A stretch of DNA of 64,000 nt. It comes from Rheum nobile. Lineage: Eukaryota; Streptophyta; Magnoliopsida; Caryophyllales; Polygonaceae. The notes under the pieces are model-generated. The model was not told the DNA's origin and made no database searches. It worked only from the letters and a program-made list of their open reading frames with translations. Made by a program: the position numbers and the translations under genes. This document shows, piece after piece, positions 53,586 through 64,000 of this stretch. The DNA lies in contig WOAB01000506.1 of assembly GCA_027886185.1 (NCBI GenBank), positions 1,116,001 to 1,180,000 on the forward strand. The letters run 5' to 3'. Positions within the stretch are counted from its first letter, which is position 1, and each line of letters opens with the position of its first letter.

Positions 53586-56500
53586 TCAATCTATAGCATC
53601 CTTGCGGATGAGAACTAAAAGTTCTAAATTGGCTCGAATATCTTCCAAAGAACTCTGCTGCCCCAGCTTCGCAATACAGTCGGCCACAACATTTGTTTCT
53701 CGGAAGACATGAAAGATTTGCACTGAAGAAAACAGTTGTAAAACACAAAGGATATCAGAAATTAAAATTTCAATATCCCAAGGACAGTGCCAGATCTTTT
53801 TCAAGATGTTTACAATAGTAAGGTTGTTGCATTCAAGGTGAATGTTGTTAAGACCTAATGCATAGGCTCTAACTAGAGCATTTCCGACTGCAAGTGTTTA
53901 TGTTTTTAACGGGGTTAATATTCCACACTTTTCTCCAAAAATGTGAATTGGTTCGCCTTTGCTATTTTGGAAAATGAATCCATAGCTAGAGTCACCATTA
54001 GTCTTGGCAGATCCATCTGTATTAATTTTAATAACATTATCCGGAGGTTTTTTCCATTTTTTCTTTGGTCGTCTATTTTTGTTGTTATTGTTCCTTTTTT
54101 GTTTAGGCTCATCCAAACAGTCTGGGTTCCAGGTCTTTGTTTGTTTTCAGTTATGGATTTGATTTTTAATGTAAGTAGTTACATCTTATATCATGTCAGT
54201 ATCATTACTTGGTCTCCCAAAAATGTGTTATTTTCTATAGAACCAGATTCCCCACCAAGAGACTACCAATTCTACAAATTGTGCTCTATTAATCTTCTGT
54301 CGAATTTCCTCAATAATTTCAGAGGATTTTTTGTTACATGTATTAAGGGTTCTAATAATTCCATGTCTGTGGTTGTTCATTTTTTCTATGGTTTTTAGTG
54401 TATGACTACACTGGAATAACATGTGATTTGAATCTTCGTTTTGTGCATTACACCGGACACATCCCTGAGGGAGTGCTACTCCTTTTTCAGCTAGTCTAGC
54501 TTTGGTTAGAATCCCATTTTTCATAATTTTCCAGAGGAAATTTTTTACTTTAGGATAAGTATCCAATTTCCAAATCCATGAAGAATCATACGCTGTATAT
54601 CTTTTGTTTTTGTTGATCATATCCATGGCAGATTTTGTTGAAAATTATCCATTTTTATTGGCTTCCCAGTATACTATGTCTTGTATATTGTTTAAGGGTA
54701 TTGGAATGGATATTATTTGCTTAGATTTCTGAGTTGGTAAAATTTGTTCAATCTTTTCCTTGTTCCAAGTATTATTTGGTAAAATAAAATCTGCCACCAA
54801 AGCATCTTTATTCTGAATTGGTTGTATGTCTATAATATCACATAAAGGAGTTATAGAGAACCATCTGTCAGTCCAGAATTTAATGGTTCTACCATTTCCA
54901 ACTTGCCAAATGAGTCCTTTTTTTAATTCGTCCATAATTTCAATCATTATGGACCACTGCCAAGAACAGTTTCCTTGTTTCACATAATGTAATATATGTT
55001 GTGTTTTTAGGTATTTTTCGATTATAATTTCACCCAATAATTGTCTGGTTTGGCTAAGATTTTCCACAACAATTTAAATTGTAGTGCTTTGTTCATATCA
55101 TTTGATTTTCTTAATCCAAGTCCTCCTTGTTGAGGTGGTTTACAAATCTTTTTCCAACCTATAAGTGGTTTGTACGAGGGGTCCTTATTCCAGAAAAAAG
55201 GTTCTGTTTAGTTTATCCAGTTCATTATTTGTATGTGTTGGTAACATAAAACTTTGCATCATGTAGTTAGGTCTAGATGCAAGATTTGCTTTGATTAGTG
55301 TTGTTCGCACTGCTTGAGATAGGGAATTTGCTTTCCATTTAGTTAGTTGTTGTTGTGTACTAATCAAAAGATCAGCAAATGTATTAGAATTGACCCTACC
55401 GTTAATGATAGGACATCCTAGATATTTTTCAAGGGATATCATGTTTGTTATTGTAAGTATTCCTTGGATTGCCAATTTTTTTTTATAGTGGTTACCTTCT
55501 TCGTAACTTGGAAGGCAGATTTATGAAAGTTTACTTTTTGTCTAGATATTTGACAGTATTCATCCACTATTTCCTTGATATATTTACAGTTTTCTTGTTT
55601 GGCTTTTGAGAATATCATAATGTCATCCGCAAAAGCCAAAAAAGGAATCCGAGTTCCATGTCTAGATATTTGAAACCCGATAGGTTTTCGAGGTCTATCA
55701 GATGATCGTTGTAGTTTTCGAGCTAGGATTTCAGATCCTAAGATAAAGAGAAAGGGTGATAGAGGGTCTCCATGTCTAAGTCCTCTTCTTGGTCTGAAAA
55801 TTACCGTAGGGCCATTGTTGACTAGCACTGAGAATGATACAGTCGTAATACATTCTTTAATCCAATTAATAAAAAAAATCATGGAAACCAAATTTTTTCA
55901 TGATTTGAATAATAAATTTCCATTCAATTCTATCATAGGCTTTTTCCATGTCTAGTTTAAGAGCTATGAATCCTTCGGTTCCTTGTTTTGATTTAAAGGA
56001 ATGAAAAATTTCATGAGCTATTAAAATGTTATCTTGAACAGCTATGTTTTCTACAAAGGCTCCTTGCAAAGGATGTATTAATTTTTCCATAGTCATTTTC
56101 AGTCTTGTTGTTAATATTTTTGATATAATCTTATAAATTGTAGAACATAAACTAATAGGTCTATAATGGTTCATAGAGTTGGGATTATCGCATTTTGGTA
56201 TCAACGATATAAATGTATGATTGATTTGTTTTAGTAATTTTCCTGAAAGGAAAAAAGCTCTTAACTGCTTGAATCACAGAAGGACCTACAATATCTCAAT
56301 ATTTTTGATAGAATTATGCTGTCATACCATCTGGTCCAGAAATTTATCCGATCCAATGTCAAAAACAGCCTTCTTGATCTCTTCATTAGAGACATTTCTT
56401 GTTAGTTCTATATTTTCCTCTGTTGAGATTTCAGATTGAATTAGTTCAAGGTTCTCACGTAGTAATCTCTCATTCATTTCTTCACTTCTGAATCTCTTTA

Positions 56501-58440
56501 TAAAGTCATTTTTTATTTCATTTCCAATATTTTCTTCACCAATAATGCTAGTTCCTTCTTGGATTTTGATTTCCTTTATGATTTTTCTATTCCTTCTTCC
56601 ACTTGCTATTTTATGAAAATAGCTAGAATTAGTATCATTGAATTTTATATTTTTCACTTTTGCTCTTTGATTCCAAAAAATCTTTTGGAAACAAAGTAGT
56701 TTTTCTTTTTTTCAATTATTCTATTTTGTTTTTGTATTAAATTGTTGTTAGAATTTGTACAGATTTCTATTTGAATTTCATAGAGTTGTTTCTCAATATT
56801 TTGGAGTTGGGTGAACACATTACCAAATGTACTTTTGTTCCAAATTTTAGCATGTTTTTTTAGTAGTTGTGTCTTGAACACTAGATTATACATTCTAGAT
56901 CCATGATAGTTTGTTCTCCAAGTTTGTTTGACGACGTTTCTAAAGTCCTTTCTGGTCATCCAATTTTTTTCAAACTTGAAGGGTTGATTTTTGAAAGGAG
57001 TTGTCATAGTTAATTCAATGGATATTGGGCAATGGTCAGAGCTAGTAAATGCATAATGTTTGGTACATATATCGAAATACCATTGAAAGATCTGGTGATG
57101 AATTAGGACTCTATCCAGTTTCTCATAGATATTATCAATCTTAGTTTTGTTTTTCTCCAAGTAAAGGTGATGTGACCATGGGTCACCTCAAGGACTTATC
57201 AAGACCGGTGCATCAAAGATGAAGGATCAACCAAGCTGCATGGACGTAATGGGCAATTTAAGAAGATAATTGATTTGTGTTTTGTTGTTTTGTTATTTCT
57301 ATTTTCATTAATTAGCTAGGTAGTTTAGCTAGTTAAGTGGGTAATGTAGTGGCCTATGTAGTGCTAGGCTTAGTGGCTAGTTAGTGTATGTGATTTTCTT
57401 TATTGTCTTTTGGCACCTATATAATGGTGGCCGAGTATTGTAATTGTTAAGCTTGATTTGGAGTAAAAAATGAGAGTGTTTGTCATCTTAAGCTTCATGG
57501 CGATGGTTTCCGAGGTGGTACCTATCCTCGAATCCTTAGTCTTGTTTCGGTGAGTTGTATCCGAAACCCCCTTTGGTGTGTCATATCCGAAGGTGGTTGG
57601 GTGATCATGGTGTGTCGTATCCATGAGTGTTGAACCTCGCCTCATGGTTCTTGGTGAGTTGCATCCAAGGGTCGTGAGATACTTATCCCAAACTCTTCAT
57701 GAAATTCTTTCATGAGAGTTATATCCATTTCCCTTTTTAGTCAAATCTCCATCAAGCTATTATTTAGAGTCACAATCAAACACATCAAATATCCTATCTA
57801 AGAGAGCTTAGCCAAGAGATGGTCAAACCAAAATCTTGGCGCCCTTCGTCTTGTACCGTACGGATCTTGGCTTGTGCTCACGCACAACAAAAGGTATTTC
57901 CTTTTATTGGTATATCTAATAATTCGCACGCATTTTTAAATTGTCTTAATCTCGCAAATTTAGTCATTGTTGGGGGGAACCCCCCATATTTTCAGTTGGA
58001 TCTTGTATTTCATTAAGGTCACTCATAATAATACAAGGATAAATACTATTTTTAATAAAAGTGGTGACGATTTCCCATAACACATTTTTACCAGCTTCAT
58101 TCGATGGGGCATATGTGAGAATAAGCAAAGCTTTAATATTTGTGGACAGATTTGTATACTTAATATTGAAAAATCTTGGTTCAATTTTGTCAAGTTCAAG
58201 AATTTCATTTGTTAGCTGATACGTTTTCCACATGACACAAATGCCACCAGAGAAACCAATGGCAGGAACACAGTGGAATTGGTCAAAACCAGTTTTTTTC
58301 CAAAGTTTGTCGCTAGGCTCTTTGTTCGTTCTTGTTTCAAATAATGCGAGTAATTGGATCCTTTCAATTTTGCAAAAGGGTTCAATGTCCATCCAATTGG
58401 TTTTTTACCAATACCTCGACAGTTCCAGGTTGTGATCTTC
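53586..58440 (-). pseudogene. LINE ORF2: AP endonuclease, RT, zinc-binding domain, RNase H; frameshifted
   Basis: From 58440: KITTWNCRGIG (start of AP endonuclease), LFETRTNKEP, GFSGGICVMWK, IIMSDLNEI, then LRQFKNACELLDIPIKGNTF, where the solo LTR interrupts. After it: EKLDRVLIHH and SSDHCPISIEL (end of endonuclease), HYRPISLCSTIYKIISKILT, GFIALKLDMEKAYDRIEW, RRGLRHGDPLSPFLFIL and FADDIMIF (RT), YTAYDSSWIWKL to LPQGCVRCNAQNEDSNHMLF (zf-RVT), and INTDGSAKTNG with VFRETNVVADCIAKLG (RNase H). Several frameshifts and stops between 54640 and 58400 make it non-functional. The ADD catalytic box is intact. Confidence 0.88.
57168..57889. mobile_element. Solo LTR inside the LINE endonuclease
   Basis: Flanked by AAAGG at 57163-57167 and 57890-57894. 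It starts TGATGTGACC and ends GCACAACA (TG..CA). LINE endonuclease sequence resumes in register on both sides (GNTF before, FTW after). It contains a TATATAA-like promoter near 57418 and no internal region, so it is a solo LTR produced by LTR-LTR recombination, 722 bp. Confidence 0.85.
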
Positions 58441-58639
58441 ATAAAAAATAAAATAAAATGATTTCCCCATGTCCAAGGACAGTTAGGGGGCTTGTTTCTA
58501 GAGTTGTGATGTGGGTTCATATAACACATATATGCAACAAGAAATTCATAGGTAAAATGTTGGTCTATAATTTGGTTAATATGTGTGGTTTCACAACTAC
58601 CATTGTATAGATTCACGGGTTTGTAAATCTTACAAGGAG

Positions 58640-60672
58640 AGCTCCAGTAGAAATACCGTTTTAAATAAGTGGTAAAAATAATTTCAAAGTGTTCATTATT
58701 GTTTATTCTGTATTTTGTCGTGTAGTCAAACGATTTAGCAATACTAACTGAGAAATAATTCCAGAGAGTAAGTAAACCAAAGACAGAAATGATAATAAGA
58801 TAATTATTCCTTCTAAACCACCTACAAGGTTCATTAGTCGCATGTTGTAATACATGATTCCACTAGCTGATAATCACCCCTAAGAACACAGATTGATCTG
58901 GAAGAGATGAGATTCAAAATCGGAGATGACAGGTCATGACAAGAACCAAATTTCGCAAAATTAAGGTTCCAGTAACGATTGTTCAGGGGGTCATGTATCG
59001 TATGATGAGTTTTACCATTGCTCCATTTTTCATAGCCAGATTTGTTCATAGGTTGAAGATTCATTCTTGGTGCTATTCCTCTGTTCCTCCTTGGATTCTT
59101 TTTCTGATTTTTACCTCCATTGGTGCTGGCCAAGAAAAACCAATAGATCCAATCCAAAGCTTCCTAGTACACCAGTCTATTGAAAAACTCATCAAAGTGA
59201 AGCATAAAGTGAACAAGCACACTAGGTATTAAACTTAGACAGTAGGAACATCAACAAGAAAAGAGTTCCTATGTAGAGTTTCATAGAATCGAGAGGATAT
59301 CAGGTAAATTTCAAAAAGTTCAGATCTCTAATTCAAGCAAACTGGTTCAAACATATGAAAATCAGTACTGAAATTACCAATACATTTGGTTTTCTCAACC
59401 ATACTGGTATCCTGTTCAAGAGCATGTAAAAGACTAACTTGTTCAATGAGGTTACACATATAGAAAAAGTCTTGCTGAAACAAGAAGCTAAAAGCTTCCC
59501 AAATAAGACAACAAGCAAATAAGGAAAGCATAGAGAGCTCGAGATTTCTGTTAGGAAAAATGGTTTGGGGCGATGACAAGTTCAACCTAAGCAAACTGAA
59601 AACTGCTTTGGTGAAAGAGTAAACCCCAAACGCCCAAGTCTCAGTAGACACAAAGGTCAATTCATCGGTCAAGAAAAGAGTTTTAGACTGGTAAAAAAAA
59701 CCATCCTTCACAACAACAGAGGAAGGAAAAACGCAGATGAAGCATAGGGTAAGAGGGTCACAGATCCACAACCAAATGCAAGAATACATCAACGAATTAG
59801 CAAAATAAGATTTCATGTGGTAACGAGTCACAAACAAGGCATAGAAATTATCGACAACATGATCAAGCACAAGTTCAAAGAAAAACAAGAGTAAAAAACA
59901 GAGCGCATGAAGTGAAAAGAAATAGTAGAAGAGGAGAATAAAAAGGATAGGGTTAGAACAATAAAACCTGGATAAATGTCGTGGAGAGGAGTCAAGCTTG
60001 ATTCCAAAGGTAGGATTTGCCAGGCAAACCATCCAGTGAAGGTCAAGAAGACTAATCTTAAGCGCCAAACCAAACCAGCAGAACTGCATCTTGCAGTCGA
60101 CCAGAAAGTAGAATAGTAGCGCCCAAAATCTCCCAGATCTGGAGTATTTGAGCGATTCACCGTTGTACCAGTTCTCGTTCCTAGAGCAGTGAAGGATGTA
60201 CACATCTCCAAGATGCTTGAGAACCACAGACGCGCAAGAGACGTCTCTCTCTTCACCTTTTTCAGTCCTTCTCTCTAGTATACCGGGGTCCCAAACCGGC
60301 TCGAGGGAGCAACCACTGAAGAGAGGGGGCGAGAATTTCCAAAGGTGAAGAGTCAGGATCAGGAAGCAGTAGCCAAATTTGCTGATGCGAGGAAGGATGA
60401 GAGGTATCCCAACACTTGCCCTAGTTTTCGAATCTCTCTCAAAGAAATCAAGACGAACAACGAGTTAGATCTGATGTGATTTGGTTTTGGCATAATGTTC
60501 AAAAGGGTCGCAGTCAACATTGAGATTGAGGGGAAGGGTGAAGCTGCTAAGCTTAAAGAGCGGCGGTGGCCGAGCAAAAAACTAGGATTTCAGGGGGCAG
60601 TGTGAGATTAGGAAAGGGAGCGTTTTTGGAGTCGTTATTTTTTTCCACGCTGATTTTTCATTCATACATTTT
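58640..60672 (-). other. 5' region of the LINE, ORF1 not recognised
   Basis: The sense strand is pyrimidine-rich. A 299-codon frame is open at 60227-59328, and a shorter one (about 107 codons) at 59157-58834. Neither shows the zinc knuckle or gag-like domain expected of a plant LINE ORF1. The 299-codon frame is very rich in Phe, Leu and Cys. It may be decayed ORF1 or untranslated leader. Confidence 0.4.
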
Positions 60673-60685
60673 GGTGCAAGGAGAA

Positions 60686-61465
60686 AATTGAATACCAAAT
60701 ACCAAGTGCACTAGATTTGTGTTGTGTTCTTTACTAGACAAACTACTATAATATATGCTTAAATTCAGAGGAAAGGGCGCTGAGCCCCCTAGTTCCGCCT
60801 CCGCTTCTCCGTATATAAATAATGGATTAGAATATTCTCCAAACTAGATAACCAACTTGCAAATTGCAATATTCACTTCTCCCTCACCTTCTCTTTGTTC
60901 CGACCAAATTAACCAAACACAAAGCTCTACCTTTTGCTCGACCAGGCGAAAAAAAGCTCTTCCTTTTGTTCTCTTTTGCAAATAACCTAGCCAGGGGTCG
61001 AGCTTTGGGCTGGCTTAAAATGGGCCCAAAAGCCCAACAACGTGCCCATTACATGAATTGATCACCCAAATAAAAGAACTGTGTGTTTTGGTTTTGAACA
61101 ATAGAACTGAGTAGTTATGTACTTTAACCTGTGGTAGTGGACATGAATCAAAATTCGAGTAGGATTGATTTTATTGTGGTCCATCATTTGTATTAGTTTG
61201 TTGTTTAAGTGCACTCAACGAAATATAATATATGGAGTACTAGAATAATCCTTGTAGTGCTCATTTGGTTTAATTTGGAAATTGTTATTTCTATAAAATT
61301 ACTTCTTGGGAAATTAAGTGAATTGTAATTTTGAAGTTTTGAAGAAAATATGTTTTATTAAAATTTGAAATGCATAAATTAAAATGAAGAAGTTGAGATT
61401 TTATATGTAAAAAAGATGAAAATAGAAATTATTTAGGGTCTATGTAAGTTACTAAGTCTACTTGT
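60686..61465. other. Intergenic, no gene recognised
   Basis: Includes a pyrimidine-rich stretch (60865-60970) and AT-rich sequence. No transposon end is seen except the TRIM at the right. Confidence 0.4.
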
Positions 61466-61711
61466 TGTGTTTTTATAATAAAATAAGATTCTACATTGGA
61501 AACTTGAGAATAAAAGGCCTAGTATATAAGTTTAGTGGATTATTCCTCCTATTGTCAATTGGTTTTAGGATGGAACCTCACTAGGCTTATGTGCTGGGCT
61601 TATACGCGCATGTGCGCACAAGTTGATACGTCACCCCTTTATCGGCCCACCGGAGTTTATCATGGTATTAGAGCGGGTTCCGGGTCTGGGTTCGTTTCCT
61701 GGTTTATCTGA

Positions 61712-61919
61712 GCTTAGCCCGCCATGATGGCGTGATATGGGCTAGCTCGTTTGGCTTGTCGGCCTTAAGACATTGTTTGGGCTTAGCCCACCATGATGGC
61801 GTGATATGGGCTAGCCCGTTTGACTTGTCGGCCTTATGACATTGTTTGGGCTTAGCCCGCCATGATGACGTGATATGGGCTAGCCCGTTTGGGTTGCCGG
61901 CCTTAAGGCATGTTGTCAA
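61712..61919. repeat. 69-bp tandem repeat, three copies, in the TRIM interior
   Basis: GCTTAGCCCGCCATGATGGC starts units at 61712, 61781 and 61850. Each continues with GTGATATGGGCTAGC and TTGTCGGCCTTA. It fills most of the interior. Confidence 0.9.
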
Positions 61920-62052
61920 GTGTCAATTGGGCCAGACCAGTTGACACTTGAGGGGGCGTGTGGAAATAAGATCCCACATTGAAAACTTGGGAATAAAAGG
62001 CCTAGTATAAAAGCTTAGTGGACTACTCCTCTTATTGCCAATTAGTTTTAGG

Positions 62053-62454
62053 TAGGGTTGAGCACCGGTCCAAACCCGGTCCGGACCGGACCGGAACCCG
62101 GAACCCCAAAAATGATGGACCAGAACCCGGACCGGAAATATCCGGTCCGGACTGGAAATATCCGGTCCGGTCCTATTTGGACCGGTTTATATTTTTGCTA
62201 AATTTAAACATGAAAAAAGCCCTCAAATCTAAATATAATTTACTCTTAAATATAATTTATCCTAAATCCTAAACCCTAAACCTCAAATGTAAAAGAACCT
62301 TAAATCAGTTAAAATTTTAGGATTTTTAAAAACACTGGGCCGGACCCGGACTGGACCGAACCCAAAAATCCGAAAATCTCTGGACCGAAGACCGGACCGA
62401 TTCGGTCCGGTCCGGTCCAAATTTCCGAGCCGGCCCGAATTTTGCTCATTCCTA
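62053..62454. mobile_element. hAT-like MITE inserted in the TRIM right LTR
   Basis: Target duplication GTTTTAGG (62045-62052) and GTTTTATG (62455-62462), 7 of 8 matching. The uninterrupted left LTR reads GGTTTTAGGATGGAACC at this place. Ends are TAGGGTTGAGCA and GCTCATTCCTA. The interior has GGTCCGGACCGG repeats facing inward around an AT-rich core, the same family as 13660-14057. Confidence 0.85.
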
Positions 62455-62554
62455 GTTTTATGATGAAACCCACTGGGCTTATGTGCTGGGTTTATACGCG
62501 TATGCGCGCACAAGTTGACACGTCACCCCTTTATCGGTCCATCGGACTTTATCA

Positions 62555-63313
62555 ATTTTGCTTGAATTTAAAATCAAAGAAAAACATCTTCATATTATTT
62601 TCTGTCAGATTTTATTCAACCAATAATTCTCTCATTCATATTTGTCTAACACAAAATTTACATTTTAAGTGTGTTAGAGATTTTCTTCGGTACATCTAGC
62701 AATTAATAACTAATTATTTCAAGTATTATTTTATTTTATCCTGTGTAAGTACATAAGGTAATATAAATTAGACCCAATCAAATATTTTATAATATGATAT
62801 GATACGATTTGATGTATATTATATATATTATACGTGAATCAATGAGAGTGACATGTTATAACAAACATTTCCATCCAACAATCTTCGTAATAAAATATTG
62901 GTCCAGCTGGTGTATCAATATCAATAAAAATGATCAAGATCTAATAAATCTCATCCAAAAGGATATTATAGACTGAAAAATTAATTTTATGTAATTTTCT
63001 AGTCTAATTTTAAACTTATAAAATAAATATCAATAAAAATGCCAAATAAACTTAAAACTTCTTCAGAGAAGTTTTAAGTTTATTTTATACAAACGTAAAC
63101 TTGCTTAACGAAATTTTGTTGACTAAAATATTCAACTTTGTATTCCAAATCTAACCGTACGCACTCGTTCAAATTCTAAGCTTTGTGCAGTACTATGGCT
63201 AGCTGCATGAACAATATTTTGTTAACAAATTTAGTTAGATGAAAAAGTAAATTTCATTACTTAGAAAAAATGAAGGGGCTTAATTTATATAAATGTTTAC
63301 TCCGATTAGCATT
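62555..63313. other. Intergenic, AT-rich
   Basis: No gene. A short inverted repeat, AAACTTAAAACTTC / GAAGTTTTAAGTTT, lies at about 63050-63080. Confidence 0.5.
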
Positions 63314-63608
63314 TGTTAGAATTGTGCAAGTGAGAATATATGTTGTAAGTGAGAGTTAATGAGATAATTGTATAAACACCCTAAAAAGCCTATATGAAAC
63401 ATACATATTTACACTGTGAAATCATTAATAAATAATATCACATCATTTTCCTAATCTCTTTAGTCTATCTCTTTCCCTGATCTTTTTTCTTGACCTTCTC
63501 CTTCTCTGTGTACTCTTTCGTCCCCAAAACCTTCTTCTCCTTCTCTTATTCAAACTATTCTACTATGAACTTCCCTTTGAGTGTCTTGATCTAAGTTAGA
63601 TCATGACA
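63314..63608 (+). repeat. Possible LTR (solo or 5' LTR)
   Basis: Starts TGTTAGAATTGTGC and could end ATCATGACA (63608), about 295 bp. It contains CATTAATAAATAAT as a poly(A)-signal-like part and a long CT-rich stretch typical of the R/U5 of plant LTRs. No partner LTR is in the window. Confidence 0.4.
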
Positions 63609-63610
63609 AC

Positions 63611-64000
63611 TGTTGGGGATTTTAGTGTCATCGGCCATTTCGTGTAGTCGAGATTCGCTCAAGACTTAAGGAGTTCATTCGGCGCATGACGAGTTTCAGG
63701 GGTGTGTGGTTTCGGACTCAGAGTTACGAAACGTGTCCGGGTTCAAGAGGCGAACACCGAGAGGGTGATTTCCGGGGTCCAAAGGACGTGCACGGTTTGT
63801 GACAAACCGTGCACCATGGGCCACAACCGTGCACTATGGAACAGAAGCCAGAATAGGCTCTTTGTAAAGACGCACGGTTTGTGACAAACCGTGCACGGTT
63901 TGTCACAAACCGTGGGGTGTGCCAGAAGGTGATTTCTGGCGAGTTTTGTGCATTCTGTAAAAGGGCACGGTTTGTGGCACGGTTTGTCACAAACCGTGCG
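63611..64000 (+). repeat. LTR-like start with CACGGTTTGT palindromes, cut by the window edge
   Basis: TGTTGGGGATTTTAG resembles an LTR start. Palindromes of CACGGTTTGTGACAAACCGTG (arms of 10, central S) and half-copies occur near 63790, 63872, 63892, 63965 and 63976. Confidence 0.5.

Larger units (their letters stand above)
53533..60672 (-). mobile_element. LINE (non-LTR retrotransposon), near full length, 13-bp TSD
   Basis: The target duplication GGTGCAAGGAGAA is perfect at 53520-53532 and 60673-60685. On the minus strand the 3' end carries a short poly(A) next to the left duplication (plus strand GTTTTTTTTT at 53533). In order the element holds a 5' region (60672-58640), endonuclease, reverse transcriptase, zinc-binding domain and RNase H. 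It is about 7.1 kb including a 722-bp solo LTR inserted in the endonuclease. The preserved duplication and tail suggest a fairly recent insertion that has since decayed. Confidence 0.9.
61466..62554 (+). mobile_element. TRIM retrotransposon (LTR pair with tiny non-coding interior)
   Basis: The left LTR is 61466-61662 (ends GGAGTTTATCA). It is directly followed by the primer binding site TGGTATTAGAGCGG (61663-61676). The interior is only ~280 bp and non-coding, ending in a purine tract (TTGAGGGGGCG) just before the right LTR (61959-62554, TGTGG..CTTTATCA). Without the hAT insertion at 62053-62454 the right LTR is about 194 bp, nearly the same as the left. Both share GGCCTAGTATA and ATTGCCAATTAG/ATTGTCAATTGG. 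TG..CA ends, PBS and PPT without coding define a TRIM. No clear TSD. Confidence 0.82.

Overview
This window looks like nuclear DNA of a flowering plant, most likely a eudicot. The reasons are spliced genes with plastid transit peptides, plant-only families (phytocyanin, plant mobile domain, GIF-type and FYVE/SYLF gene pieces) and a dense load of plant transposons. I cannot name the species. The sequence is AT-rich, and most of it is transposon-derived.

Host genes, all on the minus strand: (1) a phytocyanin (small blue copper protein) gene, with exon 1 at 8315-8489 and exon 2 running off the left edge at 145-1, separated by an 8.2-kb intron full of transposons; (2) a plastid ribonucleoprotein with two RRMs, four coding exons, 15162-17309; (3) a four-exon gene for a small protein with one membrane segment and a heptad-rich tail, 25533-26393; (4) a two-exon LYR-motif gene, 37854-38216, followed 46 bp later by one orphan exon of a FYVE/SYLF gene.

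Mobile DNA by region: 201-5060 a Ty1/copia element with four in-frame stops; 5612-7241 a Stowaway-like element filled with giant palindromes and tRNA-like units; 9356-14160 a second copia element with a perfect TSD but no gag; 17678-18321 a Tourist-like MITE; 18874-24994 a tandem array of ~345-bp Helitron 5' segments holding one copy with a canonical 3' end; 26766-27991 a Pack-MULE carrying a GDSL-lipase first exon; 28205-36285 a large Mutator-like element; 36640-37400 tandem palindromic repeats; 38683-42385 two copia fragments head to head; 42983-44502 a foldback MULE-MITE; 44626-45736 a hAT-like element; 45974-52152 a 6.2-kb Pack-MULE; 52321-52579 Stowaway; 52862-53449 a small MULE-like element; 53533-60672 a LINE split by a solo LTR; 61466-62554 a TRIM split by a hAT MITE; then LTR-like sequence with palindromes to the right edge.

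The most interesting parts are these. The Mutator-like element at 28205-36285 encodes three proteins: a plant-mobile-domain protein, a FAR1-type DDE transposase fused to an OTU cysteine-protease domain, and a small GRF zinc-finger protein. Both its ends carry a repeated CACACGTAACGTGTG palindrome. The 6.2-kb Pack-MULE contains an open reading frame that fuses the start of a GIF/ANGUSTIFOLIA3-type coactivator to an RRM. The Helitron array repeats the element's 5' terminus about 14 times. Exon coordinates were read by eye from splice consensus and reading frame; none has transcript support here.
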